This document shows positions 1 through 8,600 of a DNA stretch of 64,000 nucleotides, in pieces. The position numbers and the translations under genes were made by a program. This DNA is from Streptomyces lavendulae subsp. lavendulae (GTDB lineage: Bacteria > Actinomycetota > Actinomycetes > Streptomycetales > Streptomycetaceae): assembly GCF_002803845.1 (NCBI RefSeq), contig NZ_CP024985.1:2294001-2358000 (forward strand). Direction: 5' to 3'. Every line of letters starts with the position of its first letter. Position 1 is the first letter of the stretch. The notes under the pieces were generated by a model. The model made no database searches. It had not been told where the DNA came from and saw nothing but the letters and a program-made list of their open reading frames with translations.

Positions 1-1
1 C

Positions 2-448
2 CCCGCCCGGCACCGCGACCGGTGGGCCGGGGCGGCGCCCGTGGGCCTGCGGGAGTACGCGGGTGCGCTGGCCCGGGGCGAGGAGGACCCGGAGCGGCCG
101 CGAGGCGTGCCGCTCGCGGTGGTGTTCGGCTGGCTGGGCGCCGTACGGGAGGAGCCGCGCGACGCGGCCTGGCTGCTGGCGGAGCGGGGCCCGGAGCGGC
201 TGCTGGCCGGCGCGCCCACGGCGGAGCTGGCCTGGGCGGTGCGGGAGACGGACCGGGCGGGGCTGGAGGGGGCCGTGCGGTTCTTCGCCGGCGAGGGGTT
301 CACCGGCCGGCACCCCAAGCACCGCCGCGTCGCGGACACGGCCCGGGACCTGCTGCTGCGGTACGCCCGCAGCCACCGCCCCGGCGACCTCGCGGTGCTG
401 GAGCGGCGGCTGCTGCGTACCCCGGAGGACCGGGTCAGACGGTCTTGA
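2..448 (+). CDS. C-terminal part of an unidentified protein (truncated by window edge)
   Basis: The frame is open from base 2 to a TGA at 446-448 and no start is needed inside the window, so this is the last ~148 codons of a longer gene; the GTG at 41 need not be its start. The translation is Leu/Ala/Arg-rich and probably helical, with no motif I recognise. It ends in a basic stretch (HPKHRRVADTARDLLLRYAR) followed by about 28 residues. Its composition resembles the helical GAP1-type protein at 2866-5079, so it may belong to the same conflict-type locus, but that is only a guess. It overlaps the 3' end of the convergent phospholipase gene by 14 bp. Confidence 0.55.
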   Translation, partial: PARHRDRWAGAAPVGLREYAGALARGEEDPERPRGVPLAVVFGWLGAVREEPRDAAWLLAERGPERLLAGAPTAELAWAVRETDRAGLEGAVRFFAGEGFTGRHPKHRRVADTARDLLLRYARSHRPGDLAVLERRLLRTPEDRVRRS

Positions 449-2495
449 GCGCCGGGTCGGAGATGCCCGGGGCGCCCGTTTCCACGTGGCCCGCGAAGCG
501 GCGCAGGAAGGTGGCGTCGGTGTCGGAGACGACGCCGACGTCGTACCAGCGGCCCGTCGTGCGCAGGTCGACGGTGGTGGAGACGGTGGCACCGGGGTTG
601 ACCTTGAAGGTCTGGGGGGCGCCGCCGTAGGCGTTGGTCACGGTGAGGTTGACCGCCGCGGTGCCCCCGTTGGTCAGGGTGAGGGCGAGGTTGCCGGTGG
701 CGTCCACGTGGCGGGCCGTGACCTCGGGGCCGGCCTTCTTCGCGGGGCCCTTCCAGGTGCGCAGGAAGCCGTTGGGGCCCCAGACCGTGAGGTCGATCTT
801 GTTGCCGGTGGAGCTGCTGGTGCTCCAGGTGTCCGAGAGGGTCTTGCCCGCCTCGACCGTGTAGGGCCAGGGGCCGTCCGTACGGTTGCCCGAGGTGCTG
901 TGGAAGTGGGCGCCGAGGGAGGGGCCGGAGGAGAAGGTCAGGGTGAACTTGCCGGTGGACACGGTGGCCTTGCCGTCCACGTACGGGCTGTAGCCGAGCG
1001 CGCGGGTCGGCTTGGAGCCGGCCTCCTGCTTCGGCAGGGTGCCCGTCGCCGGCGGGACCGGGTGGTAGGACGGGTGGGCGTTGTGGTCCGGCGGGAGGTA
1101 GCCGGCCGTGGACGGGAGCGCCGCCGGGGAGGCGTCCGCCTGGCTGAAGTCGAACGCCGAGGTCAGGTCGCCGCAGACCGCGCGGCGCCACGGCGAGATG
1201 TTGGGCTCCTGCACCCCGAAGCGCTTCTCCATGAAGCGGATCACCGAGGTGTGGTCGAAGGTCTCGGAGCAGACGTAGCCGCCCTTGCTCCACGGGGAGA
1301 CGACGATCATCGGGACGCGGGGGCCGAGCCCGTAGGGGCCGGCCGCGTAGCCGGCGCTCCCGGCGTAGAGGTCGCGGGTGACGTCCGCCGTGGACAGGCC
1401 CCAGGCCGAGGACGCGGGCGGGTACGGCGGCACGACGTGGTCGAAGAAGCCGTCGTTCTCGTCGTAGGTGATGAAGAAGGCGGTCTTCGCCCACACCGCC
1501 GGGTTCGCGGTCAGCGCGTCCAGGACCTGGGAGATGTACCAGGCGCCGAAGTTGACGGGCCAGTTCGGGTGCTCGCTGAAGGCCTCGGGCGCGGCGATCC
1601 AGGAGACCTGCGGCAGGGTGCCGCCCACGACGTCGGCGCGCAGCTTGTCGAAGTAGCCCTCGCCCGCCTTGGCGTTGGTGCCCGTACGCGCCTTCTCGTA
1701 CAGGGCGCTGCCGGGCTGGGCGTTGCGGTAGCTGTTGAAGTAGAGGAGCGAGTTGTCGCCGTAGTTGCCGCGGAAGGCGTCGCTGATCCAGCCCCAGCCA
1801 CCGGCGGCGTTCAGGCCGTCGCCGATGTCCTGGTAGATCTTCCAGGAGACCCCGGCGGCCTCCAGGCGCTCGGGGTACGTCTTCCAGCCGTAGCCCGCTT
1901 CCTGGTTGCCGAGGACCGGTCCGCCGCCGGTGCCGTCGTTGCCCGTGTGTCCCGTCCACATGTAGTAGCGGTTGGGGTCGGTGGCTCCGATGAAGGAGCA
2001 GTGGTAGGCGTCGCAGACCGTGAAGGCGTCGGCGAGGGCGTAGTGGAACGGGATGTCGTTCCGTGTCATGTACGCCATGGTCGTGGTCGTCTTGGCGGGG
2101 ACCCACTTGTCGTACTTGCCGTTGTTGTAGGCCTGGTGGCCGCCGGCCCAGTCGTGGTTGAGGCCCTCGACGAACTGCATGCCCAGATCGTTGACCTGCG
2201 GGTGGAAGGGGAGGACGTCCTTCGTGCCGTTGGACTGGTAGAAGACCGACTTGCCGTTGTCCTGGAGGACGGGCCTCGGGTCGCCGAAGCCGCGGACGCC
2301 CTTCATCGAGCCGAAGTACTGGTCGAAGGACCGGTTCTCCTGCATCAGCACGACGATGTGCTCGATGTCCTGGATGGTTCCGGTGGTGCCCTGCGCGGGG
2401 ATGGCGGCGGCCCGCGCGATGCTCTCGTTGAGCATCGTGGCGGCGGCGGTTCCGCCCGCGATCTGGAGGAACCGGCGTCGGTTGAGTTCAGCCAT
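435..2495 (-). CDS. plcC: Phosphocholine-specific phospholipase C, Tat-exported
   Basis: A 686-residue secreted phosphoesterase predicted to hydrolyse phosphatidylcholine or sphingomyelin outside the cell. The N-terminus MAELNRRRFLQIAGG carries a twin-arginine signal, so it is probably exported folded by Tat. The PLC/AcpA phosphoesterase signatures are present in order: HIVVLMQENRSFDQYFG near residue 45 (metal-binding Glu-Asn), GATDPNRYYMWTG, TYDENDGFFDHVVPP and FDHTSVIRFMEKRF. The last ~200 residues are beta-rich and match the duplicated C-terminal domain of bacterial PLCs. The ATG at 2495 is chosen because the Tat motif follows it directly and AGAGG lies about 8 nt upstream; the longer upstream reading is non-coding. 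It is monocistronic and converges on the gene ending at 448. The family is clear; substrate preference is inferred. Confidence 0.92.
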   Translation of the reverse strand: MAELNRRRFLQIAGGTAAATMLNESIARAAAIPAQGTTGTIQDIEHIVVLMQENRSFDQYFGSMKGVRGFGDPRPVLQDNGKSVFYQSNGTKDVLPFHPQVNDLGMQFVEGLNHDWAGGHQAYNNGKYDKWVPAKTTTTMAYMTRNDIPFHYALADAFTVCDAYHCSFIGATDPNRYYMWTGHTGNDGTGGGPVLGNQEAGYGWKTYPERLEAAGVSWKIYQDIGDGLNAAGGWGWISDAFRGNYGDNSLLYFNSYRNAQPGSALYEKARTGTNAKAGEGYFDKLRADVVGGTLPQVSWIAAPEAFSEHPNWPVNFGAWYISQVLDALTANPAVWAKTAFFITYDENDGFFDHVVPPYPPASSAWGLSTADVTRDLYAGSAGYAAGPYGLGPRVPMIVVSPWSKGGYVCSETFDHTSVIRFMEKRFGVQEPNISPWRRAVCGDLTSAFDFSQADASPAALPSTAGYLPPDHNAHPSYHPVPPATGTLPKQEAGSKPTRALGYSPYVDGKATVSTGKFTLTFSSGPSLGAHFHSTSGNRTDGPWPYTVEAGKTLSDTWSTSSSTGNKIDLTVWGPNGFLRTWKGPAKKAGPEVTARHVDATGNLALTLTNGGTAAVNLTVTNAYGGAPQTFKVNPGATVSTTVDLRTTGRWYDVGVVSDTDATFLRRFAGHVETGAPGISDPALKTV

Positions 2496-2865
2496 GGGTG
2501 ACGACCTCTGGGGGTGAGGGAGGGGAGTCGAGGGGCGCCCCAAGGACAGCGGCCCCGGGGTACCGCACGGAGATCCCCGGCTGACGGGGGGCGGTACAGC
2601 GGGCGAACGGAAGGCCCTGCGGAGCGCTGTGCGGAAAGGCTGCCGTGCGCGGCGTTCGTCTGGTGGAATGACCTCCTCGACACTGCACGGGGGGCGCAGA
2701 GCGTATGGCGGGGACCGAGTACGGCCGTTCCGCCGCTCCGCCGTGCGCCGCGTCGTCGGCACGGTACGGGGAACCACGGGCCGCGCAACAGACCCGGGAG
2801 TCAGGGGAGTCGTCACGGGAGTCGGCGATTTCGGGTAGGCACCCGGTCCGGGCGGGGGCGGGCGC
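2496..2865. other. Intergenic region between divergent plcC and the GAP1-type gene
   Basis: This 370-bp gap must hold promoters for both divergent genes. I see no convincing -35/-10 pair, stable RNA or conserved palindrome. Short open frames here (for example 2629-2838) lack coding-like composition. Confidence 0.4.
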
Positions 2866-5079
2866 GTGAACCTTCCGCAGCTCCACTACGCCTGGGCCCC
2901 GCCCGGACCCGAGGGTTCCGGGTTCCGCTTCACGGCGGTCACCGACGGCGTGCCGGGCGCGCTGTTGCGCGAGGCGGAACGGCTCGTGGCGTACGAGGCG
3001 CCGGAACCGGGCGGGGAGGTTCCGCAGGCGCTGAGCCTGAGCCTGCTCTCCGACGGCAGCCGGCTGCTGGCCCGTGCGGCGTACACCGGCGGCGACGGGA
3101 CGGGCTTCCACGCGCACGCCGTGCACCTGCCGCAGCGGGCCGGTTCCGGCCCGGTCCGCGGGGCCCTGCCGATCACCTCCTGGGGCTCGCCGCAGTGGGC
3201 GTCGCGGACCCCGCCCGGCGGCCCTCCGCCGCCGCTCGGCGCGGTGCCCGTCCCCGGGCGGCACGACCCGGCCGCGCTGGCGGAGTTCGTGGCCGCGCGG
3301 GAAGCGTGGCTGGCGCCGTTCTTCGCCGATGTGCGGCGGCTCGTGGAGGAGCCGGGCGCGCCGCGGATCGTGCTGGTGGAGCCGGACAGCGCGGCCGTGG
3401 CCCGCTGGGTCATGCTCGCCTGCAGCGTGCTGCCGCACCAGCGCGGGCAGTGGCTGACCTTCACCACGTACACCGCCCGGCCGGGACTCGCCCCGCAGGG
3501 CCTCGTCGGCGTCCTGCCCGGGGAACGGACGGCCGCCGCCCTGGCCACCCTGGAAGAGGGGTGCCGGATCTACGAGCCGGGGCGCGGGGCCGCGCCCGGG
3601 GCCGGGACCGGTGGGGACGTCTTCGACGTGTGGGCGTCGACGGCGGCGCGGATCTGGCTGGCGCGGCGGCCGGAACTGTTCGCGGAGGTACGGCTGCTGC
3701 CCGGGGGGCCGTACGAGGCCGGCCCGCTGGCCGCGCTCGCGCTCGGGGCCGGGATCGCGCTGGACGCGGCGGGCCGGGCCGCGGCCGGGGCGTGGACGGC
3801 CGCGCACCCGGACCCGGCGCCCGACCGGCTGCGGGTGGCGCTCACCGACCCCGACCGGGAACCGGAGGCGCTGGCCGGGCTCTTGCGGGAGGCCGCGCGG
3901 CAGGGGACGGACACCACCGGGGAGCTGCCCGAGGTGGCGCGCAGGGTGGCGTTCGCGCTGTTCGGCGATCCGGGCCGGGCCTACGGGGCGCAGACGCGGG
4001 CCGGGCTCGACGAGCTGCCGGTGCTGCGGGCCCTCGTGCTCGACCGGCTGGACGCGCTCGCGGCGGGCGATCCGGCCGCCGGGCTCGCGCTGTTCGCGCG
4101 GACGGGGCTGCGGCTGGGGGCGGCGGAGGCCCTGCCGCACCTGCGGATGTGCGCGGCGGCGGAGGCGGTCGTACGGGAGGCCCCGGACGGGGCCGTGGCA
4201 CTGGACGCGCTGCTGCGGGTCTGCGGGGTCTCCCCGTACGCGGAGCCACTGGTCCTGCGGACCGCGGTACGGCTGGTGTGGGGCGGGCGGCGGCCGGCCC
4301 CGGACGAGGCCGGGCTGGTCCTGGCCACCATGGGGGCGGCGGTCCACCGGGAGGCGGGCACCTGGGAACTGTTCGCCCCGACGACGACCCCGGCCGACGA
4401 CCGGGCGGAACCCGGCGCCCCACCGGCCCCGGCCGACGACCGGGCGGAACCCGGCGCCCCGGCGCAGGCGGCCCCCGTACGGCAGCCCCCGCCCGCCACC
4501 CCCACGCAGTCGGCGGAAGCGGAAGCCCCCGACGAACAGGGACCAGCGCGCACCGGCACAAGGGCGACATCGGGTACCGGAGCGGCGCCCGGGACCGAGA
4601 CTGGACCCACGCCCGGGGCGGCGCCCGAGGTCGGGGTCGGGGCGCGGGCAGGTGGGGATGGGGTGGGCGGCGGAGTTGTCGGGGTTGCCGTGGGGCTGCT
4701 GGGTGAGGGGTGGGGGGAGGGGGCCCTGCGGGTGTTGTTCGAGAGGGAGGACGCCGCGTTGCTGGCCGCCTATCGGGAGGCCGCGCGGGGCGAGGAGGTG
4801 ACGGAGCGGCTGCGGAGTTCGCCGCGCTACCTCGCGGACTGCTTCGCCGTCTGGTCCGCCCACCCGCAGGCCGGTCCGCTGTGGCGGGAGGCCCGTACCG
4901 ATCTGCTGGAGGAGGTGCTCCGGCCGGTCGTACGGGAACTGCCGCCCGAGCACCTCGCGGAGGCCGAGCGGGAGCTGGCCCGGCTCGGCCGCAGCCGGGC
5001 GGAGGAGTTCCGGGCCTGGCTGCGGCCGGGGCCGGGGGCCCGGCTGCGGGGGCTGTTCGGGCGCCGCCCGGCCCGGTGA
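2866..5079 (+). CDS. GTPase-associated protein 1 (GAP1)-related protein
   Basis: A 737-residue protein whose opening (NLPQLHYAWAPPGPEGSGF, then FTAVTDGVPGALL and LLSDGSRLLAR, then FHAHAVHLP) matches the GAP1 N-terminal domain of Streptomyces proteins annotated GTPase-associated protein 1. The family is known from comparative genomics as part of multi-gene NTPase/GTPase conflict-type systems and has no established biochemical role. Residues ~1-250 form the N-terminal domain and ~250-500 are helical. Residues ~503-610 are a Pro/Ala/Glu/Gly linker containing a 13-residue duplication, and ~615-737 form a helical C-terminal domain. GTG 2866 is the first start before the conserved motif. The usual GTPase partner is not in the window; it could lie to the left. 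Family assignment is from memory of the N-terminal motif. Confidence 0.75.
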   Translation: MNLPQLHYAWAPPGPEGSGFRFTAVTDGVPGALLREAERLVAYEAPEPGGEVPQALSLSLLSDGSRLLARAAYTGGDGTGFHAHAVHLPQRAGSGPVRGALPITSWGSPQWASRTPPGGPPPPLGAVPVPGRHDPAALAEFVAAREAWLAPFFADVRRLVEEPGAPRIVLVEPDSAAVARWVMLACSVLPHQRGQWLTFTTYTARPGLAPQGLVGVLPGERTAAALATLEEGCRIYEPGRGAAPGAGTGGDVFDVWASTAARIWLARRPELFAEVRLLPGGPYEAGPLAALALGAGIALDAAGRAAAGAWTAAHPDPAPDRLRVALTDPDREPEALAGLLREAARQGTDTTGELPEVARRVAFALFGDPGRAYGAQTRAGLDELPVLRALVLDRLDALAAGDPAAGLALFARTGLRLGAAEALPHLRMCAAAEAVVREAPDGAVALDALLRVCGVSPYAEPLVLRTAVRLVWGGRRPAPDEAGLVLATMGAAVHREAGTWELFAPTTTPADDRAEPGAPPAPADDRAEPGAPAQAAPVRQPPPATPTQSAEAEAPDEQGPARTGTRATSGTGAAPGTETGPTPGAAPEVGVGARAGGDGVGGGVVGVAVGLLGEGWGEGALRVLFEREDAALLAAYREAARGEEVTERLRSSPRYLADCFAVWSAHPQAGPLWREARTDLLEEVLRPVVRELPPEHLAEAERELARLGRSRAEEFRAWLRPGPGARLRGLFGRRPAR
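4388..4460 (+). repeat. 34-bp in-frame direct repeat (two copies, 39-bp period)
   Basis: An identical 34-bp sequence occurs at 4388-4421 and 4427-4460, offset by 39 bp (13 codons), so the reading frame is kept. It encodes two copies of ADDRAEPGAP in the disordered linker of the GAP1-type protein. It looks like recent slippage or duplication in a tolerant linker. Confidence 0.9.
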
Positions 5080-5254
5080 CGGCGCGCCTCAGCCGCCAGC
5101 GCCGCAGCGCCCGGCCCCGGCCCCGGCGCCACAGCCGGGCGGGCACCTTGAACAGGGCGGGGAGGAACTCCCCGGTGGCGAGGCGCCACAGGGACCACCG
5201 GTGGCCGAAGGGGTCCTGCCGGTTTTCTGCCGCCGGGGCGGAGGGCGGGCGTCC

Positions 5255-5296
5255 TACTCAGCGCGCACCCCCGCGTACTTGAGCATCCGTACTCAG
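5255..5296 (+). promoter_or_regulatory. Triple TACTnnAG-type motif upstream of the lipid-type cluster
   Basis: Three related words, TACTCAG (5255-5261), TACTTGAG (5276-5283) and TACTCAG (5290-5296), sit 34-75 bp before the first gene of the 5330-11411 cluster, at spacings of 21 and 14 bp. This could be a set of regulator half-sites or promoter elements. No activity is known to me; the call rests only on the repetition. Confidence 0.35.
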
Positions 5297-5329
5297 GCCG
5301 GGGCCGGTCCGGCCCGTCATCGTGAGGGC

Positions 5330-6352
5330 ATGTTCATTCAGCAGCCTGACCCGCGGCCGCGCGCCGGGATAACCGCCGTCGGCGCCCTGTTGCCCGAGGA
5401 CGTCCTGTCCTCCGACGACCTCCAGCGGGAGGTGACCCGGCGCAGCGGCATCGCGCTCCCGCCCCGGACGCTGGAGCGGGCGACCGGGATCCGGACGCGG
5501 CGGATCGCGGCCGAGGGGGTGTTCGCCTCGACGCTCGCGGTGGGCGCGGCCCGCCGGGCGCTGGACTCCGCGGGACTCACCCCGCTCGACGTGGACCTGC
5601 TGGTCTTCGCCTCGGCTTCGCGGGACATGGTCGAGCCGGCCACCGCGCACATCGTGCAGGCCGCGCTCGGGTCGCGGGCGCACGCCGTGGACGTCACCAA
5701 CGCCTGCAACAGCTTCGTCAACGGCATCGACCTCGCCCGGAGCATGGTCCTGGCGGGGCGGGCCCGCCGGGCGCTGGTGGTCACCGGGGAGACCCCGAGC
5801 CGCGCGGTGCGCACCGACCCGGCCGACTTCGCCGAGTTCCGCAGCGGGTTCGCCGGGTACACCTTCGGCGACGCGGGGGCGGCCGTCGTGGTGGAGGCGG
5901 TGGAGCGCGGCGGGATCCTGGACGTGGACACCGAGACGCACTCGGAGCACTGGGAGGTCGGGGGCATCCCGGGCGGCGGGTCGCGGCACCCGCGCGGGGA
6001 CGCGTACACGTACTTCCGGGGGGACGGGCGGGAGCTGCGCGGGGTCTTCGAGAAGGTGGGCACCGCGGTCATCGACCGCACGCTGCACCGGACGGGGCTG
6101 GACTGGGACGGCTTCGCGAAGGTGCTGGTGCACCAGGTGACGGTGCCGTACCTGGAGCGGTTCGCGGAGCTGACCGGGGTGCCCGGCGAGAAGCTGGTGG
6201 TGACGGTGCCGGAACTGGGCAACGTGGCCAGCGCGAGCATCGGGGTGCAGCTGGACCGGGTCTTCGGCGGGCTCGGAGCCGGGGAGCGGGTGCTGTTCGT
6301 GGGCCTGGGGGGCGGCGTCAGCATCATGACGATGGTCTGGGAGAAGTCGTGA
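5330..6352 (+). CDS. KASIII/FabH-like condensing enzyme (OleA-like candidate)
   Basis: A 340-residue thiolase-fold enzyme of the 3-oxoacyl-ACP synthase III group, predicted to perform decarboxylative or head-to-head Claisen condensation of acyl thioesters. Catalytic residues are visible: Cys126 in VTNACNSF, His in VLVHQVTVP (~residue 266) and Asn in ELGNVASASIGVQL (~residue 297), plus the C-terminal VGLGGGVS. ATG 5330 is preferred over upstream in-frame codons because it gives the normal family length; the Shine-Dalgarno is weak. It is the first gene of a six-gene unit and overlaps the next gene by 4 bp (GTGA). The neighbouring acyl ligase and reductase suggest an OleA-like role in joining two acyl chains, but a FabH-like starter role is equally compatible with the motifs. 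Confidence 0.88.
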   Translation: MFIQQPDPRPRAGITAVGALLPEDVLSSDDLQREVTRRSGIALPPRTLERATGIRTRRIAAEGVFASTLAVGAARRALDSAGLTPLDVDLLVFASASRDMVEPATAHIVQAALGSRAHAVDVTNACNSFVNGIDLARSMVLAGRARRALVVTGETPSRAVRTDPADFAEFRSGFAGYTFGDAGAAVVVEAVERGGILDVDTETHSEHWEVGGIPGGGSRHPRGDAYTYFRGDGRELRGVFEKVGTAVIDRTLHRTGLDWDGFAKVLVHQVTVPYLERFAELTGVPGEKLVVTVPELGNVASASIGVQLDRVFGGLGAGERVLFVGLGGGVSIMTMVWEKS

Positions 6353-7092
6353 GCGCGCCGATGTGGGTGGTGGTGCCCGCGTACGAGGAGGAGGCGCGGC
6401 TGGCCTCGACGCTGGCGGCGCTGGCGGCGCAGCGGGACCGGGAGTTCACCCTGCTGGTGGTCGACAACGCCTCCACGGACGGTACGGCCGCGATCGCGCG
6501 GGAGTTCGCGCGGCGGGCGCCGTTCCCGGTGGAGGTGATCGAGGAGCCGGAGAAGGGGGTCGGTTCGGCCGTGGACACCGGGTTCCGGTACGCGATCGCG
6601 CGCGGGGCGGCCCTGCTGGCCCGGACGGACGCCGACTGCCTGCCCCGGCCGGGCTGGACGGGTGCCGCGCGGGCGGCGCTGCTGGAGCGTCCGGGTCTGG
6701 TGTGCGGGCGGGTCACCGCGCGCCGTGACGAGCACGGGCCGCTGGGGCGGGCCGGTTTCGCGGGTCTGGTGGCGGTGGCCGCGCTGTTCGGGCGGCTGCG
6801 GCCGCAGCACTCCCGGCGGGGCGGGTTCAAGGCCCCGTACCGGATGCACGCGGGGAACAACATGGCCATCACCGCGGAGCTGTACCTGGCGGTCGGCGGG
6901 ATGCCCCGGCGGCCCTCGCCGACGGACCGGCTGTTCCTGAACGCGGTGCGCCGCCACACGGACCGGATCACCCGCTGCCGGGGGATGGTCGTGGAGAACT
7001 CGACGCGCCGACTGCGGGCGTACGGGCTCGCCGGGACCGCCCGCTGGTACCTGGACCAGGGCAGCGGCACGCACGGAACGGACCCGCGCTGA
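6349..7092 (+). CDS. Family 2 glycosyltransferase
   Basis: A 247-residue GT-A fold enzyme with no obvious membrane segment. It shows the GT2 nucleotide-sugar features MWVVVPAYEEEARL at the N-terminus, VVDNASTDGT at ~44, and the DxD-type metal site in RTDADCLP at ~92-99. The C-terminal half has conserved KAPYRMHAGNNMAI. It is a paralogue of the gene at 8597-9409 (shared VVDNASTD, AIAREFAR/VVREFARS, DTGFRYA, TDADCLP, APY). Translation is coupled on both sides: GTG inside the upstream stop, and TGATG with the ligase gene. It probably glycosylates the product of the cluster or a lipid carrier; donor and acceptor cannot be read from sequence. Confidence 0.88.
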   Translation: MSAPMWVVVPAYEEEARLASTLAALAAQRDREFTLLVVDNASTDGTAAIAREFARRAPFPVEVIEEPEKGVGSAVDTGFRYAIARGAALLARTDADCLPRPGWTGAARAALLERPGLVCGRVTARRDEHGPLGRAGFAGLVAVAALFGRLRPQHSRRGGFKAPYRMHAGNNMAITAELYLAVGGMPRRPSPTDRLFLNAVRRHTDRITRCRGMVVENSTRRLRAYGLAGTARWYLDQGSGTHGTDPR

Positions 7093-8600
7093 TGCTGGAC
7101 CGACTGGAACACGCGCTGCGCGCCCGGCCCGAGCGGCCCGCCGTGCTGTCCGCGACCCGTACGGGGGCCACCCGGGTGCGCGCCACCCGCGGTGAGCTCG
7201 CCGAGCTGGCGCAGGCGTACGCCGCCGCCCTGCACGCGCGCGGGCTGCGGCCCGGGGACACCGTGGGGGTGGCGGTGCGGCCGGGGCCGCGTGCGCTGGC
7301 GGTGCTGCTCGCGCTGTGGCGGCTGGGGCTGCGCGGCGCCGTGCTGGACCCCGGGGCCGGGGCGGAGGTGCTGCGGGCCCGGCTGGCGCTGGCCCGGCCC
7401 GCGCTGGTGCTCGCCGACGCCGCCGCGCAGGCGGTCGCCGGATGGGCCCGGACGCCGGCCCGGCGGGCCCGGCTGGAACTGCCGGAGCTGGCCGGGCTGG
7501 GGCCGGTGGCCACGGTCGGCCCCCGGCTGCCGGGCTGCGCGCCCGCGCTGGGGACGGGAGCGCCGCGCACCGGCGTGCCGGTGTACGGGGGCACCGACGC
7601 CGCCGACGCGGTGATCGTCTTCACCTCGGGGACCACCTCGCGCCCCCGGGCCGTGGTGCACAGCCGGGCCGGGCTGGCCGCCGGGATGGACACGGTGGCC
7701 TCGCTGTTCACGGCGGGCCCGGCGTCCGGCGGGCACGACGCGGAGCCGGTGCTGGGGGGCACCTTCTTCGTGCTGGTGCCCTCCCTGACGCGCGGGGCGC
7801 CGGTCGCCCTGCCGGCCCGCTCCCCCGCCGTGCTGGCCCGCCAGCTGCGCCGGCTGCGGCCCCGCGACACCTATCTGACCCCGCCTCAGCTGAGGGACGC
7901 GCTGGGGGCGGGCGCCCGGTTCGGCGGCCGGGTGTGGACGGGGTCGGCTCCGGCGAGCGCCGCACTGCTGGACCGGGTCCGGGCGGCGGGCGCGGACCAG
8001 GCGTGGGGGGTGTACGCGTTGACCGAACTGTTCCCGGCGGCCGCGGTGGAGTCCCGGGAGAAGGCGGCCTTCACCGGGCCGGGGGACCTGGTCGGCGCCC
8101 CGCTGCCCGGGGTGCGGGCGGCGGTGGACGGGGACGGGCAGCTGCTGCTGGCCGGGCCCGCGGCCCGGGACCGCTACCTCGGGGAGGAGCCCGATCCGTG
8201 GGTGCGCACGGGTGACCGGGCGCGGCTGGACGGAGCGGGCCGGATCGTGCTGGAGGGCCGCTGCAAGGACATGGTGCTGCGCAGGGCGGAGAACATCTAC
8301 CCGGGCCTGTACGAGCCGGGGCTGCACGTGCCCGGGGTCGAGCTGGGCGTGCTCGTCGGCGTCCCGGCGGGCGACGGGGACGAGCGGCTGGTGGCGGTGG
8401 TGCAGCCGCAGCGCGGAGTCCCCGAACCGGCGCTGCGGGCCGCGCTGTCGGACCCGCTGCGCCGGATGGGCACGGCCCGGCCGGACGCGCTGCTGTTCGC
8501 ACGGATCCCGCTGTCGGGGCGCTCGCGCAAGCCGGACCGGGCGGCGGCGTCGGCGCTGGCGGCGGGGCTCCTCGCGGCGGGGCACGGGGGCCCGGCATGA
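7092..8600 (+). CDS. AMP-dependent acyl ligase/synthetase (OleC-like candidate)
   Basis: A 502-residue ANL-superfamily adenylating enzyme. Motifs in order: FTSGTTSRPR (P-loop, ~177), WGVYALTE (~305), RTGDRARLDGAGRIVLEGR (~371) followed by CKDMVLRRAENIYP, and the C-terminal catalytic lysine in SGRSRKPDRAA (~479). Such enzymes activate a carboxylate as acyl-AMP for CoA or ACP transfer. OleC relatives instead close a beta-hydroxy acid to a beta-lactone, and the neighbouring thiolase-fold and reductase genes make that possible. It is somewhat shorter than typical OleC proteins. It starts at ATG 7092 overlapping the preceding TGA by one base and ends overlapping the next gene by 4 bp. Confidence 0.87.
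   Translation: MLDRLEHALRARPERPAVLSATRTGATRVRATRGELAELAQAYAAALHARGLRPGDTVGVAVRPGPRALAVLLALWRLGLRGAVLDPGAGAEVLRARLALARPALVLADAAAQAVAGWARTPARRARLELPELAGLGPVATVGPRLPGCAPALGTGAPRTGVPVYGGTDAADAVIVFTSGTTSRPRAVVHSRAGLAAGMDTVASLFTAGPASGGHDAEPVLGGTFFVLVPSLTRGAPVALPARSPAVLARQLRRLRPRDTYLTPPQLRDALGAGARFGGRVWTGSAPASAALLDRVRAAGADQAWGVYALTELFPAAAVESREKAAFTGPGDLVGAPLPGVRAAVDGDGQLLLAGPAARDRYLGEEPDPWVRTGDRARLDGAGRIVLEGRCKDMVLRRAENIYPGLYEPGLHVPGVELGVLVGVPAGDGDERLVAVVQPQRGVPEPALRAALSDPLRRMGTARPDALLFARIPLSGRSRKPDRAAASALAAGLLAAGHGGPA

Noticed and set aside
63..2501. 812-codon rightward open frame opposite plcC
   Set aside because: It is the antisense shadow of the phospholipase gene; translation is Gly/Val/Arg-rich without motifs, while the other strand has complete PLC signatures.
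5085..5225. Possible remnant of a leftward gene (WSLWRLATGEFLPALFKVP-like translation)
   Set aside because: Looks protein-like for ~30 residues, but there is no stop or start consistent with a gene and the frame reads on into the GAP1-type gene; too weak to call.
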